A stretch of 39,186 bases of DNA from Bacillota bacterium (GTDB taxonomy: Bacteria; Bacillota; Clostridia; Oscillospirales; Oscillospiraceae): NCBI GenBank assembly GCA_030535235.1, contig JAUNCL010000022.1:1-39186 (forward strand), read 5' to 3'. A program made the translations under genes and the position numbers. Below the pieces are notes generated by a model. It saw nothing but the letters and a program-made list of their open reading frames with translations. It searched no databases and was not told the DNA's origin. Positions 8,489 through 16,760 of the stretch are shown here, piece after piece; position 1 is the stretch's first letter, and each line of letters starts with the position of its first letter.

Positions 8489-9580
8489 ATGAGCAGCATT
8501 TACCACGGTCGTCTGACCGTCTCCATCTTTGGCCAGTCCCACGCCCCGGGCATCGGGGTCACCGTGGACGGCCTGCCCGCCGGGGAAACCGTGGACCTGG
8601 AGGATCTCCAGGCCTTTCTGGCCCGTCGGGCCCCCGGCGGCAACGCCTGGTCCACCCCCCGGAAGGAGGGGGACCTTCCCGAGTTCCTCTCCGGCCTGGC
8701 CGACGGCAAGACCTGCGGCGCGCCCCTGGCCGCCGTCATCCGCAACACCAACACCCGATCCAAGGACTACTCCAACCTGAAGGACGTCCCCCGTCCCGGC
8801 CACGCCGACTACACCGCCCAGATGAAGTACGGCGGCTTCCAGGATGTGGCCGGGGGCGGCCACTTCTCCGGCCGACTCACCGCCTCTCTGTGCATCGCCG
8901 GGGGGATCTGCAAGCAGATCCTGGCCCGCCGGGGGATTTTCGTGGGGGCCCACATCGCCGCCATCGGCGGCATCCCCGACACCCCCTTCGACCCGGTCAA
9001 CGTTGACAAAGAGACCCTCCTGGCCCCCGGCGGGAAGCTGTTTCCCGTGACCGACGACAGGGCAGGGGAGAGGATGCAGGAAGCCATCGCCGCCGCCCGG
9101 GCGGACCTGGACTCCCTGGGCGGGGCCATCGAGTGCGCCGTCATCGGCCTGCCTGTGGGGTTAGGCGACCCCATGCTGGACGGCATGGAGAACCGCATCG
9201 CCCGGCTGATCTTCGCCATCCCCGCTGTGAAGGGGGTGGAGTTCGGCGCAGGCTTCCAGGTGGCCAACCTGCGGGGCAGCCAGAACAACGACCCCTTCTA
9301 CATGGACGGGGACCGGGTCAAGACCCGCACCAACCACGCCGGGGGGATCCTGGGGGGCATCACCAACGGTATGCCCCTGGTCTTCCGGGCGGCGGTGAAG
9401 CCCACCCCCTCCATCGGACAGGAGCAGGACAGCGTGAGCCTGTCCCGGCGGGAGGACACCAAGCTGGTCATCCACGGCCGCCACGACCCCTGCATCGTCC
9501 CCCGGGCGGTGCCCTGCGTGGAGGCCGCCGCCGCCATCGCCGTCTATGACGCCCTCCTGGAGCAGGAGAGAGAACGATAA
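8489..9580 (+). CDS. aroC: Chorismate synthase
   Basis: Converts 5-enolpyruvylshikimate-3-phosphate to chorismate with reduced FMN. The 363-residue protein has the N-terminal GRLTVSIFGQSHAPGIG, the signature PRPGHADYTAQMKYG with GGGHFSGRLTA, and the C-terminal region RTNHAGGILGGITNGMP. The ATG at 8489 is chosen over a TTG five codons upstream because TGAGGAAAG precedes it and the family starts at this point. It is the last step common to all aromatic amino acids. Confidence 0.95.
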   Translation: MSSIYHGRLTVSIFGQSHAPGIGVTVDGLPAGETVDLEDLQAFLARRAPGGNAWSTPRKEGDLPEFLSGLADGKTCGAPLAAVIRNTNTRSKDYSNLKDVPRPGHADYTAQMKYGGFQDVAGGGHFSGRLTASLCIAGGICKQILARRGIFVGAHIAAIGGIPDTPFDPVNVDKETLLAPGGKLFPVTDDRAGERMQEAIAAARADLDSLGGAIECAVIGLPVGLGDPMLDGMENRIARLIFAIPAVKGVEFGAGFQVANLRGSQNNDPFYMDGDRVKTRTNHAGGILGGITNGMPLVFRAAVKPTPSIGQEQDSVSLSRREDTKLVIHGRHDPCIVPRAVPCVEAAAAIAVYDALLEQERER

Positions 9581-9598
9581 AAATAGGAGAGACGCTAC

Positions 9599-10747
9599 AT
9601 GAGCTTAGAAGAACTGAGAAAAGAAATCGATGCCATCGACGACGTTCTGGTCCAGGCCTTTGCCGACCGGATGGACATCGTGGCCCAGATCGGCGAGGCC
9701 AAAAAGCAGATCGACAAGCCCGTGCTGGACGCCGGCCGGGAGCGGTCCAAGCTGGCGGATATCGCCTCCAAGCTGCCCCCCGAGCTGGAGCAGTACGGCT
9801 ACACCCTGTGGTCCATGCTCTTTGAGATCAGCCGCAGCTACCAGAGCGCACTGAACCCCACCCCTTCCGCACTGCGGCAGGAGATCGAGCGGGCCATGGA
9901 GACCACCCCCAACCTCTTCCCCCCCAGCGCCACCGTGGCCTGCCAGGGCACCGAGGGGGCCTATGCCCAGATGGCCTGCGAAAAGGTCTTCAAGCACCCC
10001 CAGATCATGTACTTCGGCAGCTTTGACAGCGTCTTTACCGCCGTGGAGCAGGGCTTTTGCCAGTACGGCGTCCTCCCCCTGGAGAACAGCACCGCCGGCT
10101 CGGTGACCCAGATCTACGACCTGATGATGCAGCACCAGTTCAAGATCGTCCGGGCCACCCGGCTGAAGATCGACCACAACCTGCTGGCCAAGCGGGGAAC
10201 CAAACTGGAGGATGTGAAGGAAATTTACTCCCACCCCCAGGCCATCAGCCAGAGCAGCGCCTTTTTGGAAAAGCTTCGGAACCAGGGCGTGAAGATCACC
10301 CCCTGTGAGAACACCGCCGTGGCCGCCGAGCGGGTGGCCACCTCCGACCGGAAGGATGTGGCCGCCATCTGCTCCCACAACTGCGTGGAGCTCTACGGCC
10401 TGGAGCGGCTGGCCGCCAACATCCAGGACCAGGGCAACAACCACACCCGGTTCATCACCATCTCCAAGAATCTGGAGATCTACCCCGGCGCGGACAAGAC
10501 CAGCCTCATGATGGTGGCCCCCCACCGGCCCGGCGCCCTGTATCAGATCCTGGCCCGGTTCTATACCCTGGGGCTGAACGTCATCAAGCTGGAGAGCCGC
10601 CCCATCCCCGACCGGGACTTTGAGTTCATGTTCTACTTCGACCTGGAGACCTCGGTCTACTCCGACGAGTTCATCCGAATGATCGACGATCTGGATACCA
10701 TCTGTGACGAGTTCCAGTATCTGGGCAGCTACAGCGAGGTGATTTGA
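9599..10747 (+). CDS. pheA: Bifunctional chorismate mutase / prephenate dehydratase (P-protein)
   Basis: Makes phenylpyruvate from chorismate in two steps. Domains of the 382-residue protein: AroQ-type chorismate mutase (about 1-85, LEELRKEIDAIDDVLVQAFA), prephenate dehydratase (about 108-285, ACQGTEGAYAQMA, LPLENSTAGSV and the catalytic TRF in NNHTRFITIS), and a C-terminal ACT domain (about 300-375, HRPGALYQILARF and ESRP, the Phe-binding motif). The mutase domain also supplies prephenate to TyrA, since no free chorismate mutase is seen. Feedback by phenylalanine is expected from the ESRP motif. Confidence 0.94.
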   Translation: MSLEELRKEIDAIDDVLVQAFADRMDIVAQIGEAKKQIDKPVLDAGRERSKLADIASKLPPELEQYGYTLWSMLFEISRSYQSALNPTPSALRQEIERAMETTPNLFPPSATVACQGTEGAYAQMACEKVFKHPQIMYFGSFDSVFTAVEQGFCQYGVLPLENSTAGSVTQIYDLMMQHQFKIVRATRLKIDHNLLAKRGTKLEDVKEIYSHPQAISQSSAFLEKLRNQGVKITPCENTAVAAERVATSDRKDVAAICSHNCVELYGLERLAANIQDQGNNHTRFITISKNLEIYPGADKTSLMMVAPHRPGALYQILARFYTLGLNVIKLESRPIPDRDFEFMFYFDLETSVYSDEFIRMIDDLDTICDEFQYLGSYSEVI

Positions 10748-11979
10748 TGAAATGCGGACTGTTGGGCGAGAAGCTGGGCCACAGCTATTCTCCGGAACTC
10801 CACGCCTTTTTCGGGGACTACGACTATGACCTCTTTGAAGTCCCCCCCGAGGACCTGGGCAGCTTTCTGAAGACCCAGGATTTTCAGGGGCTGAACGTGA
10901 CCATCCCCTATAAGACCACCCTCCACGACCTGTGCGATAACCTCACCGAGGCCGCCCGGGCCATCGGCAGCGTGAACACCGTGGTGAAGAAGCCCGGGGG
11001 ATTCCTGCTGGGAGACAACACCGACGCCGCCGGGTTCGAGGGCATGGTGTGGAAGAGCCGGGTCCGGATCCTGGGCCGCAAGTGCCTGGTGCTGGGCTCC
11101 GGCGGGGCCAGCCTGGCCATCCAGTATGTCCTGCGGAAGCTGGGGGCTGGGGAGATCGTGGTGATCTCCCGCTCCGGCCCGGACAACTACGAAAACTTAG
11201 AGAAACACGCCGATGCGGAGGTCATCGTGAACACCACCCCTGTGGGCATGTATCCCAACACCGCCGCCTCCCCCGTGGATTTAAGGGACTTCCCCAAGTG
11301 CGAGGGGGTCCTGGACGTGATCTACAACCCCGCCCGCACCGCCCTCGTCCAGCAGGCTGAGGCTCTGGGCATCCCCTGCCTGGGTGGGCTGTACATGCTG
11401 GTGGAGCAGGCCCGGTGTGCCAGCCAGGTCTTTACCGGCAAGCCCCTGCCCGCCATCCGGTCCAAGGAGGCCTACAGCGCCCTCAGCAGCCGGAAGGAGA
11501 ACCGCATCTTGGTGGGGATGCCCGGCAGCGGCAAGAGCACCGTGGGCAAGGAACTGGCCAAGCTCCTGGACCGCCCCTTTGTGGACAGCGACCAGGAGCT
11601 GGAGAAGGTTCTGGGCATGTCTGCCGGGGACTATATCCTCAAAGCCGGGGAGGAGGCCTTCCGGGCTCAGGAGACCGCCGTGCTGGCCCAGCTGGGCAAG
11701 CTGTCCGGCCTGGTCATCGCCACCGGCGGCGGCTGCGTCACCCGGCCGGAGAACTACCCTCTGCTCCACCAAAACGGGGTCATCTTCTTCCTGGAGCGGG
11801 AGCTGTCCAAGCTGCCCAAGAAGGGCCGACCCCTGTCCCTGCGGGGAAATCTCCAGGACATGTACACCATCCGCCTGCCCATGTACCGCCGGTTCGCGGA
11901 TATCATTGTGCCCAACGACGGGACCCCGGCCGCTGTGGCCCGGAATATGGAGGAAGCCTATGAACATTTTAGTGATTAA
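10747..11979 (+). CDS. aroE-aroK: Fused shikimate dehydrogenase - shikimate kinase
   Basis: One 410-residue frame carries two consecutive shikimate enzymes. Residues 1-250 are shikimate dehydrogenase: GHSYSPELH, NVTIPYK (catalytic Lys about 56), GDNTDAAGF (catalytic Asp about 93), GSGGAS nucleotide loop and NTTPVGMYPN. Residues 252-405 are shikimate kinase: Walker A GMPGSGKST, FVDSD, EEAFRAQE with the substrate-binding Arg, ATGGGCV and the lid region KKGRPL. All key residues are present, so both halves are probably active and would channel 3-dehydroshikimate to shikimate 3-phosphate. The ATG at 10747 overlaps the pheA TGA by one base; an in-frame TTG at 10744 is an alternative. Confidence 0.93.
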   Translation: MKCGLLGEKLGHSYSPELHAFFGDYDYDLFEVPPEDLGSFLKTQDFQGLNVTIPYKTTLHDLCDNLTEAARAIGSVNTVVKKPGGFLLGDNTDAAGFEGMVWKSRVRILGRKCLVLGSGGASLAIQYVLRKLGAGEIVVISRSGPDNYENLEKHADAEVIVNTTPVGMYPNTAASPVDLRDFPKCEGVLDVIYNPARTALVQQAEALGIPCLGGLYMLVEQARCASQVFTGKPLPAIRSKEAYSALSSRKENRILVGMPGSGKSTVGKELAKLLDRPFVDSDQELEKVLGMSAGDYILKAGEEAFRAQETAVLAQLGKLSGLVIATGGGCVTRPENYPLLHQNGVIFFLERELSKLPKKGRPLSLRGNLQDMYTIRLPMYRRFADIIVPNDGTPAAVARNMEEAYEHFSD

Positions 11980-12394
11980 CGGACCCAACCTGAACATGCT
12001 GGGCATCCGGGAGCCCGACCTCTACGGCAAGTCCGACTACGCCGCCTTGGTGAAGCTGGTGGAGGACACCTGCGCCCGGGAGGGCATCGACGTGGAGATC
12101 TTCCAGTCCAACCACGAGGGGGCCATTGTGGACAAGATCCAGGAGGCTTATGGGAAGAAGGACGGCATCGTCATCAACCCCGCCGCCTATACCCACACCA
12201 GCGTGGCCATTCTGGACGCCCTGAAGGCGGTCTCTTTGCCCGCCGTGGAGATCCATATCTCCGATGTGTCCCAGCGGGAGGATTTCCGTCAGATCTCCTA
12301 TGCTGGGATGGCCTGCATCAAGACCTTCATGGGTCTGGGCCTGGAGGGCTACCGTCAGGCCATTCTGTACCTGAAGGAGTACCTGAACCAGTAG
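11960..12394 (+). CDS. aroQ: 3-dehydroquinate dehydratase, type II
   Basis: Dehydrates 3-dehydroquinate to 3-dehydroshikimate. The 144-residue protein matches the type II dodecameric family: NGPNLNMLGIREPDLYG with the catalytic Tyr, FQSNHEGAIVDKIQEA, NPAAYTHTSVAILDAL and EIHISDVSQREDFRQIS with the catalytic His. The common family forms NPGAYTHTS and HISN are slightly altered here. It overlaps the aroE-aroK end by 20 bases, with AGGAAG before the ATG. Its TAG stop lies inside a REP-like repeat, so the native 3' end may have been replaced. Confidence 0.94.
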   Translation: MNILVINGPNLNMLGIREPDLYGKSDYAALVKLVEDTCAREGIDVEIFQSNHEGAIVDKIQEAYGKKDGIVINPAAYTHTSVAILDALKAVSLPAVEIHISDVSQREDFRQISYAGMACIKTFMGLGLEGYRQAILYLKEYLNQ

Positions 12395-12467
12395 GGCGGG
12401 GGCTTGCTCCCGCCGTCTGACGTGGAGGGTATCGCAACGTGGCGGGCGCTTCGTGAAGCGCCCCTAC
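12391..12467 (+). repeat. REP-like GTAGGG repeat, full 77-base copy at the end of aroQ
   Basis: Starts with GTAGGG and ends with the complementary CCCTAC. It contains two hairpins: GGCGGG...CCCGCC at the left and GGGCGCTTCGTGAAGCGCCC at the right. The left half is the sequence also found at 8433 and 21099. Bases 2-4 are the TAG stop codon of aroQ. Confidence 0.75.
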
Positions 12468-12475
12468 AACAAGTA

Positions 12476-12527
12476 AAAACCCCCCTGGTCATCCAACGGT
12501 GTTTCGTTGGGTGACCAGGGGGTTTTT
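12476..12527. terminator. Bidirectional terminator between aroQ and the kinase-like gene
   Basis: AAAAACCCCCCTGGTCA and TGACCAGGGGGTTTTT form a strong stem around an inner ATCCAACG / CGTTGGGT stem. T runs on both sides let it end the aromatic operon (plus) and the convergent 12527-13120 gene (minus). Confidence 0.9.
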
Positions 12528-13120
12528 CAGTCCTGGATACGGGCGCGGATGTAGTGCTCCAGCAGGTCCACGGTGCCGTCGATGCCCAGAGGGGTGGAGT
12601 TGACGCACAGGTGGTAGTTGGCGGCGTCGCCCCAGTGGCCGGTGCAGTTTTCGTCGTGGTAGGCCCGGCGGCGCTTGTCCCGCTTGTGCATGTAGTCCAG
12701 GGCCTCCTTGTGGGAGATGCCGTGGCGCTCCATGAGCCGAACCACCCGGGACTCGGGCTCGCCGCAGACGAAGAGGGAGATCATGCCGGGATGGTCGGCC
12801 AGGACGCTCTCGGCGCACCGACCCACGATGACAAAGGAGGCGCCGCTGTCGGCCTTCTCCCGGAGCCAGGCGGTCTCGATGGTGAAGACGCTGGCCTCGA
12901 TGGAGTTGTTCAGCCCCTTGACGCTCCGGCCAAAGAGCCGGCTTCTGGGGGCCTCCTCAAATTTCCGGAGGGTCTTTTCATCCAGCTTCTTTTCCTTGGC
13001 GATCTCGGAGAGCAGGTTTTCGTCGTATACGGGCAGGGAAAAGCGGGCCGCCAGCTTTTCGGCGATCTCGTGGCCGCCGCTGCCGGATTCCCGACCCAGG
13101 GAGATGATGAACGGTTTCAT
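12527..13120 (-). CDS. Cytidylate kinase-like family protein
   Basis: A 197-residue P-loop protein of the Cytidylate_kin2 type. It starts MKPFIISLGRESGSGGHEIA, where GRESGSGGHEIA is the family form of the Walker A loop, and continues with FVIVGRCAESVLADHPGMIS and a basic segment RDKRRRAYHDENCTGHWGD. Family members are widespread in Clostridia and usually not the main Cmk; the physiological substrate is not established. AAGGAGGAC precedes the ATG at 13120. It appears monocistronic and convergent with the aromatic operon. Confidence 0.85.
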   Translation of the reverse strand: MKPFIISLGRESGSGGHEIAEKLAARFSLPVYDENLLSEIAKEKKLDEKTLRKFEEAPRSRLFGRSVKGLNNSIEASVFTIETAWLREKADSGASFVIVGRCAESVLADHPGMISLFVCGEPESRVVRLMERHGISHKEALDYMHKRDKRRRAYHDENCTGHWGDAANYHLCVNSTPLGIDGTVDLLEHYIRARIQD

Positions 13121-13258
13121 GGGGAGTCCTCCTTTTTCCTTTTTTCTCCATTATCGCAAAGGAAGGGGGAAAAATCAATGGGGACTGTCGAAAAAGGGGA
13201 GAAAAGGGCATTCTTGGGACTCCGGTACAAAATAGGCCACCCAAAGAAAATCCGCCCG

Positions 13259-13285
13259 CCTTCCGGCCTTGACGAAACCGGAAGG
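13259..13285 (-). terminator. Possible weak terminator after the diguanylate cyclase gene
   Basis: Hairpin CCTTCCGG / CCGGAAGG with an 11-base loop, followed on the minus strand by a GC-rich stretch and then ATTTTCTTT. The T run is offset, so termination is uncertain. The 13121-13344 interval holds no other feature I can support. Confidence 0.35.
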
Positions 13286-13344
13286 GGGTGGTATGGTATG
13301 AATAGAACGGATGTTCGATGCTGCGTTTTGGATTGTGATGCGGG

Positions 13345-14961
13345 TTATGAAAGGGTGTGCTGCGCATACCACCTCTGCTTGTCGAGATACATGCGGGCAT
13401 CTGCCTGTTCCAAAAGCTCTTTGCGGGACAATCCGGGAAACTCGCTGGACAGCGCACAGCCGATCGCATAGTGCAGGGCGGGTTTTTCGCCGGAGTCGTT
13501 GTAGGCGGCCACAGCGGAACGGAAAGCCTCCATGTATCCTTCGGTGGTTTCACGGCTTGCATCCGTGAGCATCACGGTAAATTCATCGCCGCCCCAGCGG
13601 CAGATGATGTTGGGGGAGGGGATGGCATTTCTCAGGATGTTGGCAAAGTTCCGAAGGATTTTATCTCCGGCTTCGTGTCCCATCGTGTCGTTGACATATT
13701 TCAGACCGTTCAGGTCCAGCATCATGATGCTGACAGGCTCCCGGATGGGGGTTGGGTCATCCATCAGAGTATCCCAGAGGCTTTTGTTGAGAAGACCAGT
13801 GGGGAGATCGGTATATGCCTTTTTACTGATATCCAATAGATTGTGGATAAACAGGGTCAGCGTATAGAGCAGGATGGCAAGAAGGGTAAAGACGATGCCG
13901 GAGGAGCTCTTGCGGATATAGAACAGGAGGAGATCGGCCAGTGCGCTGCAGATCAGCAGCAGCGTGAAGAACCAGGAACGTTTGGATTCCCCGGAGGTGC
14001 CGCTGCCTGTCTGATGAAATGCCACTATGCAGAAGGTCAGAATCATCAGAAGGATCTCAACAACGTGGGCGAGGGGCAGGGTCTGTTTGAAGTCGGCAAT
14101 GCCAACAAGCTGGCAGAACAGGGTGAGCATGGCTGTGCCGGATGCGACCAGAGAGAGCATCAGTGCCGGCGTGGGCTTGTATTGCGAAAACCGGTTACTC
14201 AGGTACAGTGCAAAGGGGATACCGGCCAGGAACAGCGCACCGATGGTCAGATAGCCCAACAGCATCGGGTTTCCCACAAACAGGAGGGGAGAAGAGCGGG
14301 TGTCCGTGAGTTTCCAGATGCCCAGCAACAGAATAAAGTTCCCCAGGAAAAAGAGTTCCCACTGGGTTGTTTTCTTTCTCCGGATCAGGATCAGCTCCAC
14401 CGACATCACAACCAGGCCCATCCCGGCACAGAAAACAGATAAGATCAACTGGGGCATGTCTGCTTTGAGCTGTGCCAAATACAGGGTGTGAAAGGGCGTG
14501 ATCTGGAATTCGATCTTACGGTCGCGGACGCTTTCAAAGACAGGGGTCACCACCACACGGACTTCTTTCCCGTTGTCGCTGGGATAGACGGGGATGGCGA
14601 CCCAGTTGCTGCTGACACTCTTTCCGATCCGGTTGGTGTCCCGGGGCATCAGGCTGTACACCAGTTCACCGTCAAAATAAACCTCTGCGTAGTGATGGAC
14701 CAGATAGAAGGCAAACGAGGTGTCGTTTGTACCGATATCGTCCAGGATACAGCGGTACTCCCTGCGGATGCCGATGGGAGCCGAAGGGTCTTCGATCTCT
14801 TCCGAGGAAACCTGCTCGACCGTGCGAGAGGCGCCCGGGTTTCTCGTGGTCTGCACCGAAACATTCTCAAACAAGCCCATGTAGACAAAGAATAGGAGGA
14901 ACAGCACAGATACTGTCATATAGGCAAGAATAGCCGTTTTTTTCAGGTTTGATTTCTGCAT
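13345..14961 (-). CDS. Membrane-bound diguanylate cyclase (GGDEF)
   Basis: A 538-residue protein predicted to make cyclic di-GMP. One N-terminal membrane segment (about 11-31) leads to an outer domain of about 150 residues, then a block of about seven hydrophobic segments (about 180-370) resembling 7TM diverse-intracellular-signalling receptors. The C-terminal GGDEF domain (about 385-530) has MMLDLNGLKYVNDTMGHEAGD and an intact active site WGGDEF. No RxxD inhibitory site is seen before it, so product feedback may be absent. The ATG at 14961 follows AGAGGGATT. The signal sensed is unknown. Confidence 0.88.
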   Translation of the reverse strand: MQKSNLKKTAILAYMTVSVLFLLFFVYMGLFENVSVQTTRNPGASRTVEQVSSEEIEDPSAPIGIRREYRCILDDIGTNDTSFAFYLVHHYAEVYFDGELVYSLMPRDTNRIGKSVSSNWVAIPVYPSDNGKEVRVVVTPVFESVRDRKIEFQITPFHTLYLAQLKADMPQLILSVFCAGMGLVVMSVELILIRRKKTTQWELFFLGNFILLLGIWKLTDTRSSPLLFVGNPMLLGYLTIGALFLAGIPFALYLSNRFSQYKPTPALMLSLVASGTAMLTLFCQLVGIADFKQTLPLAHVVEILLMILTFCIVAFHQTGSGTSGESKRSWFFTLLLICSALADLLLFYIRKSSSGIVFTLLAILLYTLTLFIHNLLDISKKAYTDLPTGLLNKSLWDTLMDDPTPIREPVSIMMLDLNGLKYVNDTMGHEAGDKILRNFANILRNAIPSPNIICRWGGDEFTVMLTDASRETTEGYMEAFRSAVAAYNDSGEKPALHYAIGCALSSEFPGLSRKELLEQADARMYLDKQRWYAQHTLS

Positions 14962-15012
14962 ATTATCAATCCCTCTGTGTTGTTTTGCGCAGCTTATACA
15001 ACGTCAGAAAAG

Positions 15013-15045
15013 AAAAAGATTGCCGATTGAAACAATCGGCAATCT
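15013..15045 (-). terminator. Terminator of the tRNA-Thr/tRNA-Tyr transcript
   Basis: Perfect 12-bp stem AGATTGCCGATT / AATCGGCAATCT, followed on the minus strand by TTTTTCTTTT. It begins directly after the CCA end of tRNA-Tyr and separates the tRNAs from the diguanylate cyclase gene. Confidence 0.9.
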
Positions 15046-15130
15046 TGGTGGAGGAGGGTGGATTCGAACCACCGAAGTCGTCGACAACAGATTTACAGTC
15101 TGCCCCCTTTGGCCACTCGGGAACTCCTCC
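15046..15130 (-). tRNA. tRNA-Tyr (GTA)
   Basis: The minus strand starts GGAGGAGTTCCCGAGTGGCC and has an anticodon stem-loop CAGACTGTAAATCTG with anticodon GTA, a long variable arm as in bacterial tRNA-Tyr, and the T-arm GGTGGTTCGAATCCACC. It ends CTCCTCCACCA, so CCA is encoded. It is 85 bases long. Confidence 0.95.
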
Positions 15131-15139
15131 TTATTCAAT

Positions 15140-15215
15140 TGGAGCTGGTGGACGGACTCGAACCCCCGACCTGCTGATTACAAATCAGCTGCTCTACCAA
15201 CTGAGCTACACCAGC
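15140..15215 (-). tRNA. tRNA-Thr (TGT)
   Basis: The minus strand reads GCTGGTGTAGCTCAGTTGG, with an anticodon stem-loop CTGATTTGTAATCAG (anticodon TGT), a T-arm GGGGGTTCGAGTCC and an encoded CCA. It is 76 bases long and lies 9 bases before tRNA-Tyr in the same transcript. Confidence 0.95.
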
Positions 15216-15258
15216 TTGTTTGCTGTTGTCGTTTGCCATGTCGTCCGCAGCGATGACT

Positions 15259-15287
15259 ACTATACCAGACGAGTCCCAATTTGTCAA
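15259..15287 (-). promoter_or_regulatory. Promoter of the tRNA-Thr/tRNA-Tyr unit
   Basis: Minus strand TTGACA (15282-15287), a 17-base spacer, and TATAGT (15259-15264). It is close to consensus, as expected of a stable-RNA promoter, with about 44 bases to the tRNA-Thr 5' end. Confidence 0.9.
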
Positions 15288-15304
15288 CAGATTTTTTCAA
15301 AAAA

Positions 15305-15712
15305 ATGAAATCTTTTTTTCAAGAGTCAAAGATATGGTACCCCTTCCGGGACCGACAGCGGGAACCGCCCCGCTTCTGGTGCGCCGGATGCGGGCAGGAA
15401 CAGTATGGGTACGACCGGTGGGAGGGGGGCCTCTGCGCCCTCTGCCGCCGCCGGGAGAAGAAACGAGAGGAGGATGCTATGACCTTACAGGAGATGTCCG
15501 TGGACTACCGGGCCCAGGCCCAGGCCATTGGCGGCCGCATCCGGGACCTGCGGGAGCTGGAGAAGCAGACCGATTCCCCCCTGGAGCAGGAGGCGCTGCA
15601 CAGCCGCATCCGGGCGCTGTCCGTCCTGTGGCGGGAGAACCGGGAGCTGGCGGAGCATTTGGCCCACTACTATGAAAGGGGGTACCGGCGGAATGAGAAA
15701 TACACGCTCTGA
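15305..15712 (+). CDS. Small zinc-ribbon / coiled-coil protein, function unknown
   Basis: A frame of about 135 residues. Residues 25-50 hold CAGC...CALC (two CxxC pairs), a likely zinc ribbon; the remainder is Arg/Glu-rich and probably helical (RDLRELEKQ, LWRENRELAEHL). The start is uncertain: ATG at 15305 keeps the zinc ribbon but has no good ribosome binding site. ATG at 15479 (MTLQEMSVDYRAQ) has GAGAGGAGG and would give a 77-residue protein without it. The end overlaps the sigma-like gene by 20 bases, so the two are coupled. I do not recognise the family. Confidence 0.6.
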   Translation: MKSFFQESKIWYPFRDRQREPPRFWCAGCGQEQYGYDRWEGGLCALCRRREKKREEDAMTLQEMSVDYRAQAQAIGGRIRDLRELEKQTDSPLEQEALHSRIRALSVLWRENRELAEHLAHYYERGYRRNEKYTL

Positions 15713-16049
15713 GCGAGGGAATTGGTACCACAGGGACCTGGAGGTCTATCTCCGGCAGACGGAGGACGAGCCCGACCAAGCCCACCGGGCCCTGCGGGAG
15801 AAGCTGGCCCTGGTGCTGCGGGAGGAGGTCACCCCCCGGCAGCGGGAGATCCTGTGGCTGTATTACGGCGAAGACCTGAACACCCGGGAGATCGGCGACC
15901 GGCTGGGCCTGGAGCGGAGCACCGTCTCCCGGACCCTGAAGCGGGGGGAGGACCGGGTCCGGCGCTGCCTGCGGTACAGCCGGGACGACCTGCCGGACCA
16001 GGGCGGGCGAAGGCGGAAATCAGCATTGACAAAGAGGGTGTCTTCGTAG
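15693..16049 (+). CDS. Sigma-70 region 4-type DNA-binding protein
   Basis: A 118-residue protein, essentially one sigma region 4 domain: VTPRQREILWLYYGEDLNTR, then EIGDRLGLERSTVSRTLKRG, a helix-turn-helix typical of sigma-70 family proteins and LuxR-like regulators. There is no region 2, so it cannot be a complete sigma factor; it may be a sigma-like regulator as found near phage or developmental genes. The start at 15693 follows AAAGGGGG; an in-frame ATG at 15672 is possible. It overlaps the preceding zinc-ribbon gene, and a promoter for the next gene overlaps its stop codon. Confidence 0.75.
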   Translation: MRNTRSERGNWYHRDLEVYLRQTEDEPDQAHRALREKLALVLREEVTPRQREILWLYYGEDLNTREIGDRLGLERSTVSRTLKRGEDRVRRCLRYSRDDLPDQGGRRRKSALTKRVSS

Positions 16050-16055
16050 GATAAT
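16026..16055 (+). promoter_or_regulatory. Promoter of the HD-domain gene
   Basis: TTGACA (16026-16031), an 18-base spacer, then GATAAT (16050-16055). It overlaps the last codons of the sigma-like gene and lies about 40 bases before the HD-domain start. Confidence 0.7.
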
Positions 16056-16094
16056 ACATAATATTATTACGAACCAAGAAAAGGGGGACGTCCC

Positions 16095-16712
16095 ATGCCT
16101 GAGAACCGAATGCTATCCCTGCTGGAACGGGGAGACTGGGGAGAAGACGCCGAACTCATCCAGGGCCTGAAAGAGTGGGAGTTTTACCCCCTGCTGCTGG
16201 AGACCTACCGCACCATGGATGAGGAGGCCTTGTATAAGAGCCGGGTTCACGGCAGCGGCCACATCCACCGGACCCTCCTCTTCGCCGCCCTCATCTCCTG
16301 GAAGGAGGGGCTGGCCGAGGAGGATGTGCGGCAGTATTTCCGGGCGGCCTGCTACCACGATGTGGGCCGGACCTTTGACGGCTTTGACCTCTACCACGGG
16401 GTTCGCTCCTCCCTGCGGCTGGAGGACCTCACCGGGCAAACCGGGGAGGCCCTGGTGGAGCTGAAGGCGGCGGTCACCGCCCATGCCCACCCGGACGCCG
16501 ACATGGAGAGCATCCTGCGGTCCTTCCAGCCGGAGGACTACGACCGGACGGTGGAGCTCACCTGTCTGCTGAAGGACGCGGACAACCTGGACCGGGTGCG
16601 GCTGAAGGATCTGGATGCCAAGTTCATCCGCCACCCCTCCGCCAAGGAGCTGGTGCCCTTCGCCTGGCGCCTGCTGGACCTGGACCAGGCCTGGAAGAAC
16701 CGGGACAAATAA
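16095..16712 (+). CDS. HD-domain phosphohydrolase
   Basis: A 205-residue cytoplasmic protein with metal-binding HD-superfamily features: HGSGHIHRT (about 52-60), then YHDVGR (about 88-93, the HD dyad), VTAHAHPD (about 129-136) and LLKDADNLDRVR (about 157-168). This order (H, HD, H, D) fits a metal-dependent phosphohydrolase of unknown substrate, perhaps a nucleotide or second messenger. AAAGGGGGAC precedes the ATG. It has its own promoter and is followed by a strong terminator, so it is a single-gene unit. Confidence 0.85.
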   Translation: MPENRMLSLLERGDWGEDAELIQGLKEWEFYPLLLETYRTMDEEALYKSRVHGSGHIHRTLLFAALISWKEGLAEEDVRQYFRAACYHDVGRTFDGFDLYHGVRSSLRLEDLTGQTGEALVELKAAVTAHAHPDADMESILRSFQPEDYDRTVELTCLLKDADNLDRVRLKDLDAKFIRHPSAKELVPFAWRLLDLDQAWKNRDK

Positions 16713-16718
16713 AGAACA

Positions 16719-16760
16719 CGCAAAAAACGACCGTGGAAAACCCCACGGTCGTTTTTTGCG
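16719..16760 (+). terminator. Terminator after the HD-domain gene
   Basis: An 18-bp perfect stem (CGCAAAAAACGACCGTGG and its complement) with a 6-base loop; the descending arm contains GTTTTTTGCG. The symmetric A and T runs make it potentially bidirectional. Confidence 0.9.

Noticed and set aside
15305-16049. Prophage call for the zinc-ribbon and sigma-like pair
   Set aside because: No integrase, capsid, terminase or lysis genes nearby, and base composition matches the chromosome.
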